NCBI GenBank assembly: GCA_017531305.1
Contig: JAFXLG010000009.1
Coordinates: 1 to 64,000, forward strand
Reading direction: 5' to 3'
Source of the DNA: Alistipes sp.
GTDB lineage: Bacteria; Bacteroidota; Bacteroidia; Bacteroidales; Rikenellaceae
DNA length: 64,000 bases
Part shown: positions 25,318-35,601 of the stretch, one piece after another
Position numbering within the stretch: the stretch's first letter is position 1
Layout of the letters: each line of letters starts with the position of its first letter
Translations under genes and position numbers: made by a program
The notes under the pieces: generated by a model
The model's database searches: none
Told to the model about the DNA's origin: nothing
Seen by the model: only the letters and a program-made list of their open reading frames with translations

Positions 25318-28300
25318 ATGCTTATGGTTAGGAAAATTGTACTTTCTATCGTTGCTGTTCTGGCGGTGAGCTTTGCGGCTCTTGCACAGAATATGCAGGT
25401 GACAGGTACTGTTGTTGACGAGGCAGGTTACGCTATAGTTGGTGCAACTGTTATCGTTGATGGTACCAACACAGGTGCTGTTACAGGAGAGAATGGTCAT
25501 TTTTCGGTGAATGCGCCAAAGGATGGATCATTGGTTATCTCCTTTATCGGTTATGAGGCTCAGATTGTAGCTATCGCCGGTCAGCAGAAGCTTAAAGTTG
25601 TTCTGAAGCAGGATACTCAGAACATCGACAATGTTATCGTAGTTGCCTACGGTACAACAAAGAAGGAGGCCTTTACAGGTTCTGCTTCAGTTATGAAGTC
25701 AGAGGATTTGGATAAGCGTCAGACTTCTAACGTATTGAACACTTTGGTAGGTTCTGTACCAGGTCTTCAGATGCGTGGTGCATCTGGTGCTCCTGGTTCA
25801 ACAGGTACTATCAATGTTCGTGGTATCAGCTCATTGGAGGCAAGCATTTCTCCACTTATCATCGTGGATGGTGCTCCTTATTCAGCTTCTTTGAGCAATA
25901 TCGCACAGACTGATATCGAGTCTATCACTATCTTGAAGGACGCTGCTTCAGCTGCTTTGTATGGTGCTCGTGGTGCTGCTGGTGTGATCTTGATCACTAC
26001 TAAGAAGGCTCGCAACAAGGAGGCTACAATCACAGTTGACGCTAAGTGGGGTGTAGGTACTCGTGCTGCTAAGGATTATGATGTAATCAAGGATCCAGGT
26101 GAGTACTATGAGGCTTACTACGCACAGCTCTACAACAAGTATTACTATGGTGATGGTATGGCAATGGACGCTGCTCACATCAAGGCTAACGAGTCTATGC
26201 TCGGTGACTTGAAGTACAACGTATTCTCATACCCAGCTGGTGAGATGTTGATCGGTCAGGACGGTAAGCTCAACCCTAAGGCTAAGCTTGGTCGTCGTTA
26301 TGAGGCTAATGGTGAGACTTACTACTTGACTCCAGATGATTGGATGGATGAGACTTACAAGACAAGCCTTCGTCAGGAGTACAACGTAAACCTCAATGGC
26401 TCTTCTAACCGCACTAACTACTACATGAGTGTTGGTTACTTGAACGAGGAGGGTATCGTTAAGAACTACAACTTCGAGCGTTTCACAGCTCGTATCAAGG
26501 CTGACTATCAGGCTCGTAAGTGGTTGAACGTAGGTGCAAACGTAGGTTTTGTATCTTCAGAGTCACTCTCTCAGGGTAACTCAGCGTTCAGCTTTACATC
26601 TTACATCGCTCCTATCTTCCCAGTTTACGTTCGTAAGGTAGATTCAGGTGGTGTGCCTTATATCGCTAAGGATTCTCAGGGTAACAAGATGTATGACTTC
26701 TCTTCAGGTGAGAACTCATACCCAGGTTTGATTCGTCCATACGTATCAACATCTAACCCACTCGGTATGAACGAGTACGACTTGAACCGTTCAGGTGGTA
26801 ACCAGCTCAACGCTACTTTCACAGCTCAGGCTGACATCACAAGCTGGTTGAAGGCAAACATCCAGAGCACAGTTACTTGGGGCTTCACAGATGCTACTGC
26901 TACTGCTAACATGTTCGTAGGTAACGCAGCTACTACTAACGGTGCTGTTACACGTTCTAACACAAGCACATTCCGTCAGAATCACCTCCAGACTTTGACA
27001 TTCTACAAGACTTTCGGTGATCACAACGTGAACGTAATGGCAGGTCACGAGTATTACTTGAACGAGCAGGCATACATCGGTGCTAAGTCACTCGGTATGT
27101 TCTCTCCAGATGTTCCTGAGATCAACGCTACTGCTGGTAAGGCTCAGGCTACAGCTAACTCATACCGTTCAGGTTACAACGTAGAGGGTTACATGCTTAG
27201 CGCACAGTACGACTATGCTTCTAAGTATTACGCTTCATTCTCATTCCGCCGCGATGCTTCTTCATACTTTGCTAAGCAGAACCGTTGGGGTAACTTCTGG
27301 TCAGTCGGTGGTGCTTGGATTATGTCTAAGGAGAACTGGTTGTCAGACGTTCAGTGGTTGGATATGTTGAAGGTTAAGGCTTCTATCGGTCAGCAGGGTA
27401 ACGACTCTATCGGTTCTTATGCTTACATCGATACATATAACATCATCAAGGATACTGATACTTCTACATCTACTTCATTCCGTATGAAGGGTAACCCAAA
27501 TATCACTTGGGAGACTACTACAAACTTCAACGCTGGTGTTGAGTTCAGCTTGTGGCAGGGTCGCTTGAGCGGTAACTTCGATGTATATTCTAAGAAGACT
27601 ACAGACCTTTTGTTCTGGGTATCTATCCCTGAGTCATCAGGTACACGTGGTATGTACGACAACATCGGTGATATCCGCAATACAGGTGTCGAGCTTACTC
27701 TTTCTGCAGATTTGATCCGCACTAAGATGGTTAACTGGAATGTAAGCGCAAATATCGCTCACAATAAGACAAAGATCCTCTCTTTGCCAGCATCTAAGGT
27801 TGATCCATTGTATGGTGGTTACTCAGAGACAACTCCTAACGGTTACAACCAGTACTGGATGGAGGTAGGCGGTGAGCTTCACTCATTGCACTTGCCACAC
27901 TACGTAGGTGTTGACGAGCAGGGTAAGGCTATGTTCCAGAAGACTATCTACAAGACAGATGCTAATGGTGAGGTTGTAGCTGGTGCAGATGGTCGCGCTA
28001 TCATCGAGGGCTATACTACAACTTACGACTTCAACGAGGCTACTGAGTACGCTCAGGGTTCAGGTCAGCCAGATGTATTCGGTGGTTTCTCTACAAGCTT
28101 GCGCGTAGGTAACTTCGATGTATCGGCTATCTTCGATTACCAGATCGGTGGTGAGATCAACGACTTGTACTATGCTTCTTTGATGGCTCCATCTACAAGC
28201 CCTACAGGTGAGACTTTCCACAAGGATTACCTCAAGTCTTGGAGCCCAAATAATACATCTTCAGATATTCCACGTTGGCAGTATCAGGATCAGTACACAG

Positions 28301-28551
28301 CTGCTTCTTCTGACCGCTTCATGACTGATGCAAGCTACCTTAACTTCCAGTCATTCGTAGTAGGTTATACTATCCCTGAGAAGTTGTTCTCTCACAAGGC
28401 TAAGTTGCGTGTATATGTAGCTGGTGAGAACCTCTGCTATTGGTCAGCACGTAAGGGTTTGGATCCACGTTACTCATTTGAGGGTAATACATACGGTATC
28501 GGATACTCTCCAGTACGTACTATCACAGGTGGTATTCAGTTGACATTCTAA
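25318..28551 (+). CDS. SusC/RagA-family TonB-linked outer-membrane transporter
   Basis: Large outer-membrane importer that works with a SusD lipoprotein lid. The 1,077 residues comprise a signal peptide (through AALAQ, about residue 24), a carboxypeptidase-like beta-sandwich (TGTVVDEAGYAIVGATV), a TonB-box region (NVIVVAYGTTKKEAFTGS), a plug with the SusC signature (GLQMRGASGAPGST, NVRGISSL, PLIIVDG, SITILKDAASAALYGARGAAGVI) and a barrel ending in a beta-strand with terminal Phe. The frame extends upstream to 25258, but that lies in the promoter; ATG 25318 (or 25324) is the first good start. Codons are strongly biased (AAG, GAG, GGT), suggesting abundance. No glycoside hydrolase or regulator is adjacent, so the substrate is unknown. 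Confidence 0.95.
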   Translation: MLMVRKIVLSIVAVLAVSFAALAQNMQVTGTVVDEAGYAIVGATVIVDGTNTGAVTGENGHFSVNAPKDGSLVISFIGYEAQIVAIAGQQKLKVVLKQDTQNIDNVIVVAYGTTKKEAFTGSASVMKSEDLDKRQTSNVLNTLVGSVPGLQMRGASGAPGSTGTINVRGISSLEASISPLIIVDGAPYSASLSNIAQTDIESITILKDAASAALYGARGAAGVILITTKKARNKEATITVDAKWGVGTRAAKDYDVIKDPGEYYEAYYAQLYNKYYYGDGMAMDAAHIKANESMLGDLKYNVFSYPAGEMLIGQDGKLNPKAKLGRRYEANGETYYLTPDDWMDETYKTSLRQEYNVNLNGSSNRTNYYMSVGYLNEEGIVKNYNFERFTARIKADYQARKWLNVGANVGFVSSESLSQGNSAFSFTSYIAPIFPVYVRKVDSGGVPYIAKDSQGNKMYDFSSGENSYPGLIRPYVSTSNPLGMNEYDLNRSGGNQLNATFTAQADITSWLKANIQSTVTWGFTDATATANMFVGNAATTNGAVTRSNTSTFRQNHLQTLTFYKTFGDHNVNVMAGHEYYLNEQAYIGAKSLGMFSPDVPEINATAGKAQATANSYRSGYNVEGYMLSAQYDYASKYYASFSFRRDASSYFAKQNRWGNFWSVGGAWIMSKENWLSDVQWLDMLKVKASIGQQGNDSIGSYAYIDTYNIIKDTDTSTSTSFRMKGNPNITWETTTNFNAGVEFSLWQGRLSGNFDVYSKKTTDLLFWVSIPESSGTRGMYDNIGDIRNTGVELTLSADLIRTKMVNWNVSANIAHNKTKILSLPASKVDPLYGGYSETTPNGYNQYWMEVGGELHSLHLPHYVGVDEQGKAMFQKTIYKTDANGEVVAGADGRAIIEGYTTTYDFNEATEYAQGSGQPDVFGGFSTSLRVGNFDVSAIFDYQIGGEINDLYYASLMAPSTSPTGETFHKDYLKSWSPNNTSSDIPRWQYQDQYTAASSDRFMTDASYLNFQSFVVGYTIPEKLFSHKAKLRVYVAGENLCYWSARKGLDPRYSFEGNTYGIGYSPVRTITGGIQLTF

Positions 28552-28570
28552 TTTATAGGAGGACACAGAT

Positions 28571-30199
28571 ATGAAAAATATATTTAAAATTGCAATCGTA
28601 GCACTCTCTGCGGCTTCTTTGATGACAAGCTGTATGAAGGAGATTAATCCGCAGTCGAACTATGCTACAAGCGATCAGGTTGCAGCTGCTCCTGGTGCGT
28701 TCGATATGTATGTATCTGCGATCACAGCGTCAATGGTTGGTTCATACTCATTCGGCTCAAGCTATGGTTATGACTTGGGTGGTTATCCATCATTCATGTT
28801 CCACTGGGGCGTAATGGGTCAGGACATCGTGATCGAGGATGGTTCTACATTCTCACAATGGTATACTTCTGGTGTGGCTCTTGGTAGCCAGTATTTGATC
28901 TGCCAGATGCCTTGGACATACTTCTACAAGTGGATCAACAACTGTAATATCGTTCTCGGTATTATCGGTGGTGAGCCTAATGATTCTCAGAAGCTTGGTG
29001 CTGGTACAGCATATGCTTGCCGTGCATTCTGCTACATGGACTTGGCCCGTATGTTCGCTCAGGAGACTTATGCTCTCAACAAGGAGTCTGAGACTGTACC
29101 TTTGGTAACAGAGACTACTCAGGACTTGGCTAACAACCCACGTGCTACTAACGAGGTTATGTGGGCTCAGATCCTCTCAGACTTGGATAACGCAGAGAAG
29201 TATTTGGCAGGTTATGATCGTGGTACCGATACTGATAAGTTCGATGTATCTGTAGTTTACGCTCTTAAGGCTCGTGCTTACCTCACAATGGAGAACTATC
29301 CAGAGGCTGAGAAGTACGCTAAGTTGGCACAGGAGGGTTACTCACCACTTACTGAGGCTCAGTACATGGATCGTAACGCAGCATTCAACACTCCTAACAA
29401 CGCTTGGATCCACTCATTCACTTATGAGGCTTCTGACGCTGCTATCAAGGAGAATGACTCTGATACAAACTGGGGTTGCCAGTGGTTCTTGGAGGGTCAG
29501 CATGGTTGTTGGTATGCATCAAGCTATGGTCAGCCAAAGCGTATTGATGCACACCTCTACTCTACAATTCCTGACACTGACTTCCGTAAGATGTGCTTCA
29601 TTGACCCATCAGTGGACGATATGAGCCGCGCTGAGGCAGTTAACTTCTTGGCTAACTATACAGACTATCCTGAGGTAGTAGTTGATACTCCATCAGATGC
29701 TGGTTACCTTGGTTACATCGTTATGAAGTTCCGTGCAGCAGGTGGTGACGCAGGTCGTAAGGATAACTACATGGGTACTGTAGTATCAGTTCCATCTATC
29801 CGTGTTGAGGAGATGATCCTTATCGAGGCTGAGGCTATCGGTATGCAGGAGGGTCGCGAGGCTGAGGGTATTTCTAAGCTCACAGCATTTGCTAAGACTC
29901 GTGATGCAGCTTATGAGTACAACGCTCAGATGTCATTCCGTGATAACGTTTGGTGGCAGCGCCGTGTAGAGCTCTTCGGTGAGAGCGCACTCGCTACATT
30001 CGATATCAAGCGTTTGAACAAGGGTATTACTCGTAGTTATACAGGCACTAACCACATCGATGGTTACCAGTGGAATACAACTGGTGTACCACAGTGGATG
30101 CACCTCTGTATCGTACAGACTGAGACTAACTTCAACCGTGCTTGTACAAATAACCCAACACCAATCCAGCCAACAGGTAACTCAGAGCCTGCATGGTAA
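28571..30199 (+). CDS. SusD/RagB-family nutrient-binding outer-membrane lipoprotein
   Basis: Surface lipoprotein that caps the SusC channel and binds the nutrient. The 542 residues start with a lipoprotein signal ending in LMTSC (Cys21 lipidated). The SusD helical TPR core is visible: CRAFCYMDLARMFAQ, the VPLVTETTQ segment, LSDLDNAEKYL, ALKARAYLTMENYPEAEKYA, and the C-terminal EEMILIEAEA and DNVWWQRRVELFGE stretches. The gap from susC is 19 nt and contains AGGAGG, so co-expression is certain. Ligand class (glycan, peptide or other) cannot be told. Confidence 0.95.
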   Translation: MKNIFKIAIVALSAASLMTSCMKEINPQSNYATSDQVAAAPGAFDMYVSAITASMVGSYSFGSSYGYDLGGYPSFMFHWGVMGQDIVIEDGSTFSQWYTSGVALGSQYLICQMPWTYFYKWINNCNIVLGIIGGEPNDSQKLGAGTAYACRAFCYMDLARMFAQETYALNKESETVPLVTETTQDLANNPRATNEVMWAQILSDLDNAEKYLAGYDRGTDTDKFDVSVVYALKARAYLTMENYPEAEKYAKLAQEGYSPLTEAQYMDRNAAFNTPNNAWIHSFTYEASDAAIKENDSDTNWGCQWFLEGQHGCWYASSYGQPKRIDAHLYSTIPDTDFRKMCFIDPSVDDMSRAEAVNFLANYTDYPEVVVDTPSDAGYLGYIVMKFRAAGGDAGRKDNYMGTVVSVPSIRVEEMILIEAEAIGMQEGREAEGISKLTAFAKTRDAAYEYNAQMSFRDNVWWQRRVELFGESALATFDIKRLNKGITRSYTGTNHIDGYQWNTTGVPQWMHLCIVQTETNFNRACTNNPTPIQPTGNSEPAW

Positions 30200-30217
30200 T
30201 AAATTGAGAGTTTGATT

Positions 30218-31063
30218 ATGAAAAAGTATTTATATTTGCTTTTTGCTGCCTTTGTAGCAACTACAATGGTAGCATGTACCGAGGAAGTAGGTACAGAGCC
30301 AGGTAACGATCCAACAGCTGTAGCAACTATCTATCAGTTGGCAGCTCCAAAGGAGTGTGATCCTGACACAACATGTAAGCTTCGTATTTGCCCTAACTCT
30401 ACATCTAAGAAGATGTGGGTGTTGGCAGAGTTGGAGGCTGATAAGGAGGCATACGTTTCATCTAAGGGTGAGGCTGCTTACGCTAAGTATGTATCTGAGA
30501 ATGGTACAAGCTATGAGGCTGCCGATCAGGATATCTTGCTCGAGAACTTGGCTGGTAAGTATGTAATTACTGCTGTAGTTGCTGATGCAGGCAATAACCT
30601 TAAGGCATATGAGTTCAAGTATGAGGGTATCCTCTGGCAGGATTTCTGCACAGCTACTCTTGTTTCTGGTCACATGGGCGGTTTGTTCGGTCAGAACTTT
30701 GAGGGTAAGGTAGTGTTGCAGAAGGCTGACGGTCGCGATGAGTATCGTTTCGTATCTCCATACTACACAATGCTTTCAGCTATGGGTATGTCTTACGCTC
30801 AGGAGGGTTACCACTTGCGTTTTGAGTGGGATGGTCAGAGCGAGTCTATCAAGCCAGTATCAAGCAGTGTAAGCGGCGGTTTGTATGTAATTCCTTCTGG
30901 ATTCATGCACCCAAGCTACGGTATGGTTTACTGGTATGTTGATTCAGATCCAAGCTATACTTTCTACAATGCAGAGTACAAGGCATTCCAGATTGAGACT
31001 CAGATGACAGTAAGTGCTGGTTCATTCGGTAGGTATGATGACTGGTACTACCTTGATTTGTAG
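30218..31063 (+). CDS. Lipoprotein encoded with the SusCD pair, function unknown
   Basis: A 281-residue protein with a lipoprotein signal (MKKYLYLLFAAFVATTMVAC, Cys20). It sits 18 nt after the susD stop and shares the same strong codon bias, so it is the third gene of this operon and probably a surface lipoprotein. The middle part (about residues 60-130) repeats short beta-strand-like segments; the C-terminal half is rich in aromatic residues (Trp, Tyr, Phe), as in ligand-binding beta domains. The position recalls SusE/SusF-like accessory binders, but I recognise no family by sequence. A start at the TTG at 30212 is possible but less likely than ATG 30218. Confidence 0.75.
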   Translation: MKKYLYLLFAAFVATTMVACTEEVGTEPGNDPTAVATIYQLAAPKECDPDTTCKLRICPNSTSKKMWVLAELEADKEAYVSSKGEAAYAKYVSENGTSYEAADQDILLENLAGKYVITAVVADAGNNLKAYEFKYEGILWQDFCTATLVSGHMGGLFGQNFEGKVVLQKADGRDEYRFVSPYYTMLSAMGMSYAQEGYHLRFEWDGQSESIKPVSSSVSGGLYVIPSGFMHPSYGMVYWYVDSDPSYTFYNAEYKAFQIETQMTVSAGSFGRYDDWYYLDL

Positions 31064-31084
31064 TAGATCTTAAGTTATATTTCA

Positions 31085-31116
31085 AGAGCTTGTCCCTGAG
31101 GGGCAAGCTCTTTTTT
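31085..31116 (+). terminator. Terminator of the susCD operon
   Basis: AGAGCTTGTCCC (31085-31096) pairs with GGGGCAAGCTCT (31100-31111), one G-U pair, 3-nt loop, then a T-run. Confidence 0.88.
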
Positions 31117-31194
31117 GTTATAGTATATAGTCTATGTCATGCCATAGGGGCTTTAGCCCGATGATTGGCACTGCCAACGACATATTTGAGCATA

Positions 31195-31235
31195 AAAAAT
31201 CAGCCGTAATCCACTCTTGCGGACTACGGCTGATT
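31195..31235 (-). terminator. Terminator of the ilv-leu operon
   Basis: AATCAGCCGTA (31198-31208) pairs with TACGGCTGATT (31225-31235), with an inner TCC/GGA pairing; on the minus strand it is followed by a T-run. It lies about 20 nt after the ilvA stop. Confidence 0.87.
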
Positions 31236-31255
31236 ATATAATACCAAGAGGTGAT

Positions 31256-32521
31256 CTATCCGATCAAGAACTCAAACAAATTGGGATTATCGTTCAGATA
31301 TTCATATTCGATATTGTTCTCAATCATACGCTGCGTCAAGCCCTCAAAATCATCGGGATTCTGTAACTCGATGCCAATCAATACGGGTCCTTTCTCGCGA
31401 TTAGTCTTCTTCTTGTACTCGAAGTATGTGATATCATCATGTGGACCGAGTACGTTGGTCACAAAGTTCTGCAATGCACCCGCGCGCTGTGGGAACTTAA
31501 CAACGAAGTAGTGCTTCAGACCCTCGTAAAGCAACGATCGCTCCTTGATATCCTCCATGCGGACAATATCATTGTTGCTACCACTCACTACGCAGACCAC
31601 ATTCTTGCCCTTGATCTGGTGCTTGTAGTAGTCCAGTGCGCTGATGCTGAGTGCGCCCGCAGGCTCAACCACTATCGCATCGAAGTTGTAGAGATTGAGG
31701 ATTGTAGTGCAGACCTTGCCTTCTGGCACAACCACAATATCATCCAGCACCTCGCGACAAATCTCAAATGTTTTATCTCCAGCGCGTTGAACTGCTGCGC
31801 CATCGACAAATTTGTCGATGCTCTCCAACGAACATACTTCACCACGCTCTATCGCCAATCGCATACATGCTGCTCCCGCAGGCTCTACTCCGATGATCTT
31901 GGTCGTGGGGGACATCTGCTTATATACTGCTCCCACACCCGATGCCAAGCCTCCACCACCTATCGGGATGAAGATGTAGTCAATTGCCGCAGGACTCTGC
32001 TGCAGGATCTCCAAACCTACTGTACCTTGACCCTCGATTACCTTCTCATCGTTAAACGGAGGGATGAATGTCTTGCCCTTCTCAACACAAGCCTTCTCGG
32101 CAGCGGCGTTTGCCTGATCAAATGTATCGCCCTCCAATACCACTTCGATATTCTCGCCACCAAACATCTTGACCTGATTGATCTTCTGTTTTGGGGTGGT
32201 TACGGGCATATATATCGTTCCCTTGATGCCGAGCTTGTTGCATGAGAGTGCTACTCCCTGAGCGTGATTGCCCGCACTCGCGCATACAATGCCTCGCTCC
32301 ATCTGCTCCTTGCTCAGCGAACGGATTTTGTTGTATGCTCCGCGGATCTTGTACGAGCGTACCATCTGCAAATCCTCGCGCTTGAGCATGATCTCAGCCC
32401 CATACTTCTGGGATAGATTGCGATTCTCCATCAGTGGGGTGGGGTTGAGTATCTCTCTGAGAGTATGCTCAGCCGACATCACATCGTTCAGCGCAGGGAA
32501 ATATCCTTTTTCTTTAGTCAT
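31256..32521 (-). CDS. ilvA: Threonine dehydratase (biosynthetic)
   Basis: Deaminates threonine to 2-oxobutanoate, the first committed step to isoleucine. The 421 residues have a PLP fold-type II catalytic domain (VRSYKIRGAYNKI with the Schiff-base Lys, CASAGNHAQGVA, PIGGGGLASG, VSGSNND) and a C-terminal ACT-like regulatory domain (about residues 335-421, starting HYFVVKFPQRAGALQNF), which usually senses isoleucine. Only one regulatory repeat is present, as in the shorter family members. It is the last gene of the nine-gene operon, 12 nt after leuB. Confidence 0.95.
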   Translation of the reverse strand: MTKEKGYFPALNDVMSAEHTLREILNPTPLMENRNLSQKYGAEIMLKREDLQMVRSYKIRGAYNKIRSLSKEQMERGIVCASAGNHAQGVALSCNKLGIKGTIYMPVTTPKQKINQVKMFGGENIEVVLEGDTFDQANAAAEKACVEKGKTFIPPFNDEKVIEGQGTVGLEILQQSPAAIDYIFIPIGGGGLASGVGAVYKQMSPTTKIIGVEPAGAACMRLAIERGEVCSLESIDKFVDGAAVQRAGDKTFEICREVLDDIVVVPEGKVCTTILNLYNFDAIVVEPAGALSISALDYYKHQIKGKNVVCVVSGSNNDIVRMEDIKERSLLYEGLKHYFVVKFPQRAGALQNFVTNVLGPHDDITYFEYKKKTNREKGPVLIGIELQNPDDFEGLTQRMIENNIEYEYLNDNPNLFEFLIG

Positions 32522-32533
32522 AAATTTTCGGTA

Positions 32534-33601
32534 TTAGATATTTGCAGCGATATAGTCACCCACTTCAGTTGTCGAGCTGGGCTTTACACCCTCAGGTGCG
32601 ATATCCTCGGTCACGATGTTCTGCTCTATTGAGCGTATCACTGCTCGGCGAATCATCGCTCCAGCCTCCATGTCCGAAAATGCGTATTCAAACATCATTG
32701 CAGCCGACAAAATAGTGGCAATAGGATTTGCTATATTCTTACCTGCAGCCTGTGGGTATGATCCGTGTATCGGCTCAAAAAGTGATGTGTGAGTACCTAT
32801 CGAAGCCGAAGGCAGTAGTCCCAGCGAGCCAGTGATAACGCTTGCCTCATCGGTGAGTATGTCGCCAAACATATTCTCTGTCACGATAACATCGAAATGA
32901 CGTGGCTGCTGGATGATCTTCATCGCAGCATTGTCCACAAACATATACTCAACCTCTACTTCAGGCCACTCCTTAGCCATCTCTTGCGCTGTTTCTCTCC
33001 AAAGACGAGATGTCGCCAACACATTTGCCTTATCAACTACCGTGAGCTTGCCTCGTCTTTGAGCTGCATACTCAAATCCTAAGCGACAGATGCGCTCGAT
33101 CTCATCCTTGCTATATACGCATGTATCGTATGCCGTAAGTCCATCTTCCGAGCGTCCTTGAGGGCGTCCGAAATAGAGACCTCCCGTAAGTTCTCTAACG
33201 CAGATGAAGTCAGCACCCTCTACCAAGTCGTAGCGAAGTGGCGAACGGTGCAATAGTGCATCTATCGTAGATACAGGGCGCAGATTGGCATACAATCCCA
33301 ACTTCTTGCGCATCTTGAGCAAACCCTGCTCTGGACGCACCTTGGCGTTGGGCATGTTGTCATACTTGGGATCTCCGATTGCACCGAACAATACGGCATC
33401 AGATGCCATACATACCTCATGTGTCGAATCGGGATATGGGTCACCTACTGCATCAATGGCTGCGGCACCGACCTTAGCCTCTTGATAACTAATCTTGTAT
33501 CCGAGTTTTGCAGCTACGGCATCCACTACCTTGACTGCCTGAGCGATAATCTCTGGTCCGATACCATCACCAGGCAATACTGCTATCTTAACTTCTTTCA
33601 T
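32534..33601 (-). CDS. leuB: 3-isopropylmalate dehydrogenase
   Basis: Oxidises and decarboxylates 3-isopropylmalate in leucine synthesis, using NAD+. The 355 residues show the N-terminal [12 protein letters not shown] motif, the substrate-binding [27 protein letters not shown] region, [25 protein letters not shown] with metal-binding Asp residues, and [21 protein letters not shown] for NAD+ binding. The ATG at 33601, 5 nt after the leuD stop, is preferred; a GTG at 33610 would overlap leuD by 4 nt. Confidence 0.96.
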   Translation of the reverse strand: MKEVKIAVLPGDGIGPEIIAQAVKVVDAVAAKLGYKISYQEAKVGAAAIDAVGDPYPDSTHEVCMASDAVLFGAIGDPKYDNMPNAKVRPEQGLLKMRKKLGLYANLRPVSTIDALLHRSPLRYDLVEGADFICVRELTGGLYFGRPQGRSEDGLTAYDTCVYSKDEIERICRLGFEYAAQRRGKLTVVDKANVLATSRLWRETAQEMAKEWPEVEVEYMFVDNAAMKIIQQPRHFDVIVTENMFGDILTDEASVITGSLGLLPSASIGTHTSLFEPIHGSYPQAAGKNIANPIATILSAAMMFEYAFSDMEAGAMIRRAVIRSIEQNIVTEDIAPEGVKPSSTTEVGDYIAANI

Positions 33602-33606
33602 CTTAA

Positions 33607-34191
33607 TCACTTGTTTTCAAACTGTTCCACCTCATTGCGTATGCTGACCAAGTAGTCCACATCGTCATATCCATTCTTCAAACACTCCTTTTTGTATTGG
33701 CTGATCTCGAATGACTCCTTGTGTGTTGTCCCTACAATCTCGATACTTTGTGCCTCAAGGTCTATTTTAAGCTCTGCTTTAGGGTCACTCTCTACCGTAG
33801 AGAATATCTCTGCAAGCATCTCTTCGCTGACGGTTACAGGCAAAAGACCATTGTTGAGAGCATTGTTGCGGAAGATGTCGGCAAAGAAACTCGATACTAC
33901 GGCTCTAAATCCTGCACCAGCAATAGCCCATGCTGCGTGTTCGCGACTTGATCCGCATCCGAAGTTCTTGCCAGCAACCAGAATCTCGCCACCGTATGTA
34001 GCTGAATTCATCACAAAGTCGGCTCTCTTGTTACCCTCCTTGTCGTAACGCCAGTCGCGGAAGAGGTTGTCGCCAAATCCTTCGCGAGTTGTCGCCTTGA
34101 GAAAACGAGCTGGGATAATCTGATCGGTATCTATGTTTTCGATCTTGATTGGTACTACGCTTGAGGTAAGTGTTGTAAATTTCTCTCTCAT
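33607..34191 (-). CDS. leuD: 3-isopropylmalate dehydratase small subunit
   Basis: Small swivel-domain subunit that pairs with LeuC to isomerise 2- to 3-isopropylmalate. The 194 residues contain the family signatures [13 protein letters not shown] near the N-terminus and [15 protein letters not shown] with the substrate-binding residues in the middle. It is 12 nt after leuC and its stop is just before the leuB start. Confidence 0.96.
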   Translation of the reverse strand: MREKFTTLTSSVVPIKIENIDTDQIIPARFLKATTREGFGDNLFRDWRYDKEGNKRADFVMNSATYGGEILVAGKNFGCGSSREHAAWAIAGAGFRAVVSSFFADIFRNNALNNGLLPVTVSEEMLAEIFSTVESDPKAELKIDLEAQSIEIVGTTHKESFEISQYKKECLKNGYDDVDYLVSIRNEVEQFENK

Positions 34192-34203
34192 AATCTTTTA
34201 GCT

Positions 34204-35598
34204 TTACATCAACTCTCTTGGATCGGTTATTACTCCTGTTACCGCTGCTGCGGCTGCCACCAATGGACCTGCCAGCAGTGTGCGTGATTCAGGACCTTGT
34301 CGTCCCTCGAAGTTGCGGTTTGAAGTGGCAACGCAATACTTGCCTGCTGGGATTTTGTCCTCATTCATGGCAAGGCATGCTGAACATCCTGGCTCACGTA
34401 ATTCGAATCCCGCCTCGGCAAGAATATCTTTCAGACCTTCCTCTATTGCCATACGTTCGACCTCCTTACTTCCTGGAACGATCCATGCTGTCACGTTGTC
34501 AGCCTTCTTGCGACCTTTGACAAAGTGGGTAAAGGCTCTTAAATCCTCAATTCTACCGTTGGTACAACTACCTACAAATACATAGTCTATCTTCTTGCCC
34601 AGCATCTTATCGCCTTCTGCGAAGCCCATGTAACCAAGGGCCTTGGCAAACGAAGCCTTCGAAGTCTGATCCATACCATCCGATGTAGGGATTGAACCTG
34701 TAATGGCTATACCCATACCTGGATTTGTTCCGTATGTGATCATTGGCTCAATATCTTCGGCGCGGAATGTCACTTCGCGGTCAAATATCGCATCAGGCTC
34801 TGAGTAGAGTTTGCTCCAACGCTCTATTGCCTTATTCCACTCCTTGCCCTGAGGTGCAAATTCGCGCCCCTTCAGGTAGTCGAATGTGGTCTGGTCGGGG
34901 GCAATCATGCCACCACGCGCACCCATCTCGATACTCATGTTACAGATTGTCATACGAGCCTCCATCGAAAGAGATCGAATTGCCGACCCTGCGAACTCCA
35001 CGAAATGTCCTGTACCTCCTCCTGTGCCTAATTGGGAGATGATGTAGAGGATTATGTCCTTTGAGGTAACACCCTCTTTGAGCTTACCCTCCACGTTGAT
35101 ACGCATGCTCTTAGGTTTCGACTGCAAGATGCACTGCGATGCCAATGCCATCTCTACCTCGCTTGTACCTATACCGAAGGCTACACAACCCAATGCGCCG
35201 TGTGTCGAGGTGTGACTATCGCCGCAGACAATCGTCATGCCTGGCTGAGTCAAACCCGTCTGAGGACCAATCACATGGATGATGCCGTTTCGAGGTGAGC
35301 CGATAGGGAATATGGTGATCCCGTTTGCTTGGCAATTCTGCTCCAAAGTGGCAACCTGCGCGGCAGACTCCTTATCTGCGATAGGCAGGTGTTGATTTTT
35401 GGTTGGGATATTGTGGTCGGGACTAGCCGTAACCTGATCGGGACGGAATACCTCTATACCACGCATCTTAAGTCCTGCAAAAGCCTGCGGGCTTGTCACC
35501 TCGTGGATGTACTGACGGTCAATGTAGAGAACGCACGAGCCACCGTCAATAGTCTTGACGGTGTGTGCATCCCATATCTTATCGAAAAGTGTGTTCAT
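34204..35598 (-). CDS. leuC: 3-isopropylmalate dehydratase large subunit
   Basis: Aconitase-family subunit with the 4Fe-4S cluster. The 464 residues match the standard bacterial LeuC length. Cluster Cys residues are visible in [10 protein letters not shown] and, later, in [11 protein letters not shown] (two Cys). The [14 protein letters not shown] and [11 protein letters not shown] stretches are typical. It starts 3 nt after the leuA stop. Confidence 0.97.
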   Translation of the reverse strand: MNTLFDKIWDAHTVKTIDGGSCVLYIDRQYIHEVTSPQAFAGLKMRGIEVFRPDQVTASPDHNIPTKNQHLPIADKESAAQVATLEQNCQANGITIFPIGSPRNGIIHVIGPQTGLTQPGMTIVCGDSHTSTHGALGCVAFGIGTSEVEMALASQCILQSKPKSMRINVEGKLKEGVTSKDIILYIISQLGTGGGTGHFVEFAGSAIRSLSMEARMTICNMSIEMGARGGMIAPDQTTFDYLKGREFAPQGKEWNKAIERWSKLYSEPDAIFDREVTFRAEDIEPMITYGTNPGMGIAITGSIPTSDGMDQTSKASFAKALGYMGFAEGDKMLGKKIDYVFVGSCTNGRIEDLRAFTHFVKGRKKADNVTAWIVPGSKEVERMAIEEGLKDILAEAGFELREPGCSACLAMNEDKIPAGKYCVATSNRNFEGRQGPESRTLLAGPLVAAAAAVTGVITDPRELM

Positions 35599-35601
35599 TC
35601 T

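Noticed and set aside
31439..32245. Open frame of 268 codons on the plus strand opposite ilvA
   Set aside because: Antisense shadow of a well-recognised gene; no family resemblance, no promoter and Cys/His/Thr-rich composition typical of a reversed reading frame.
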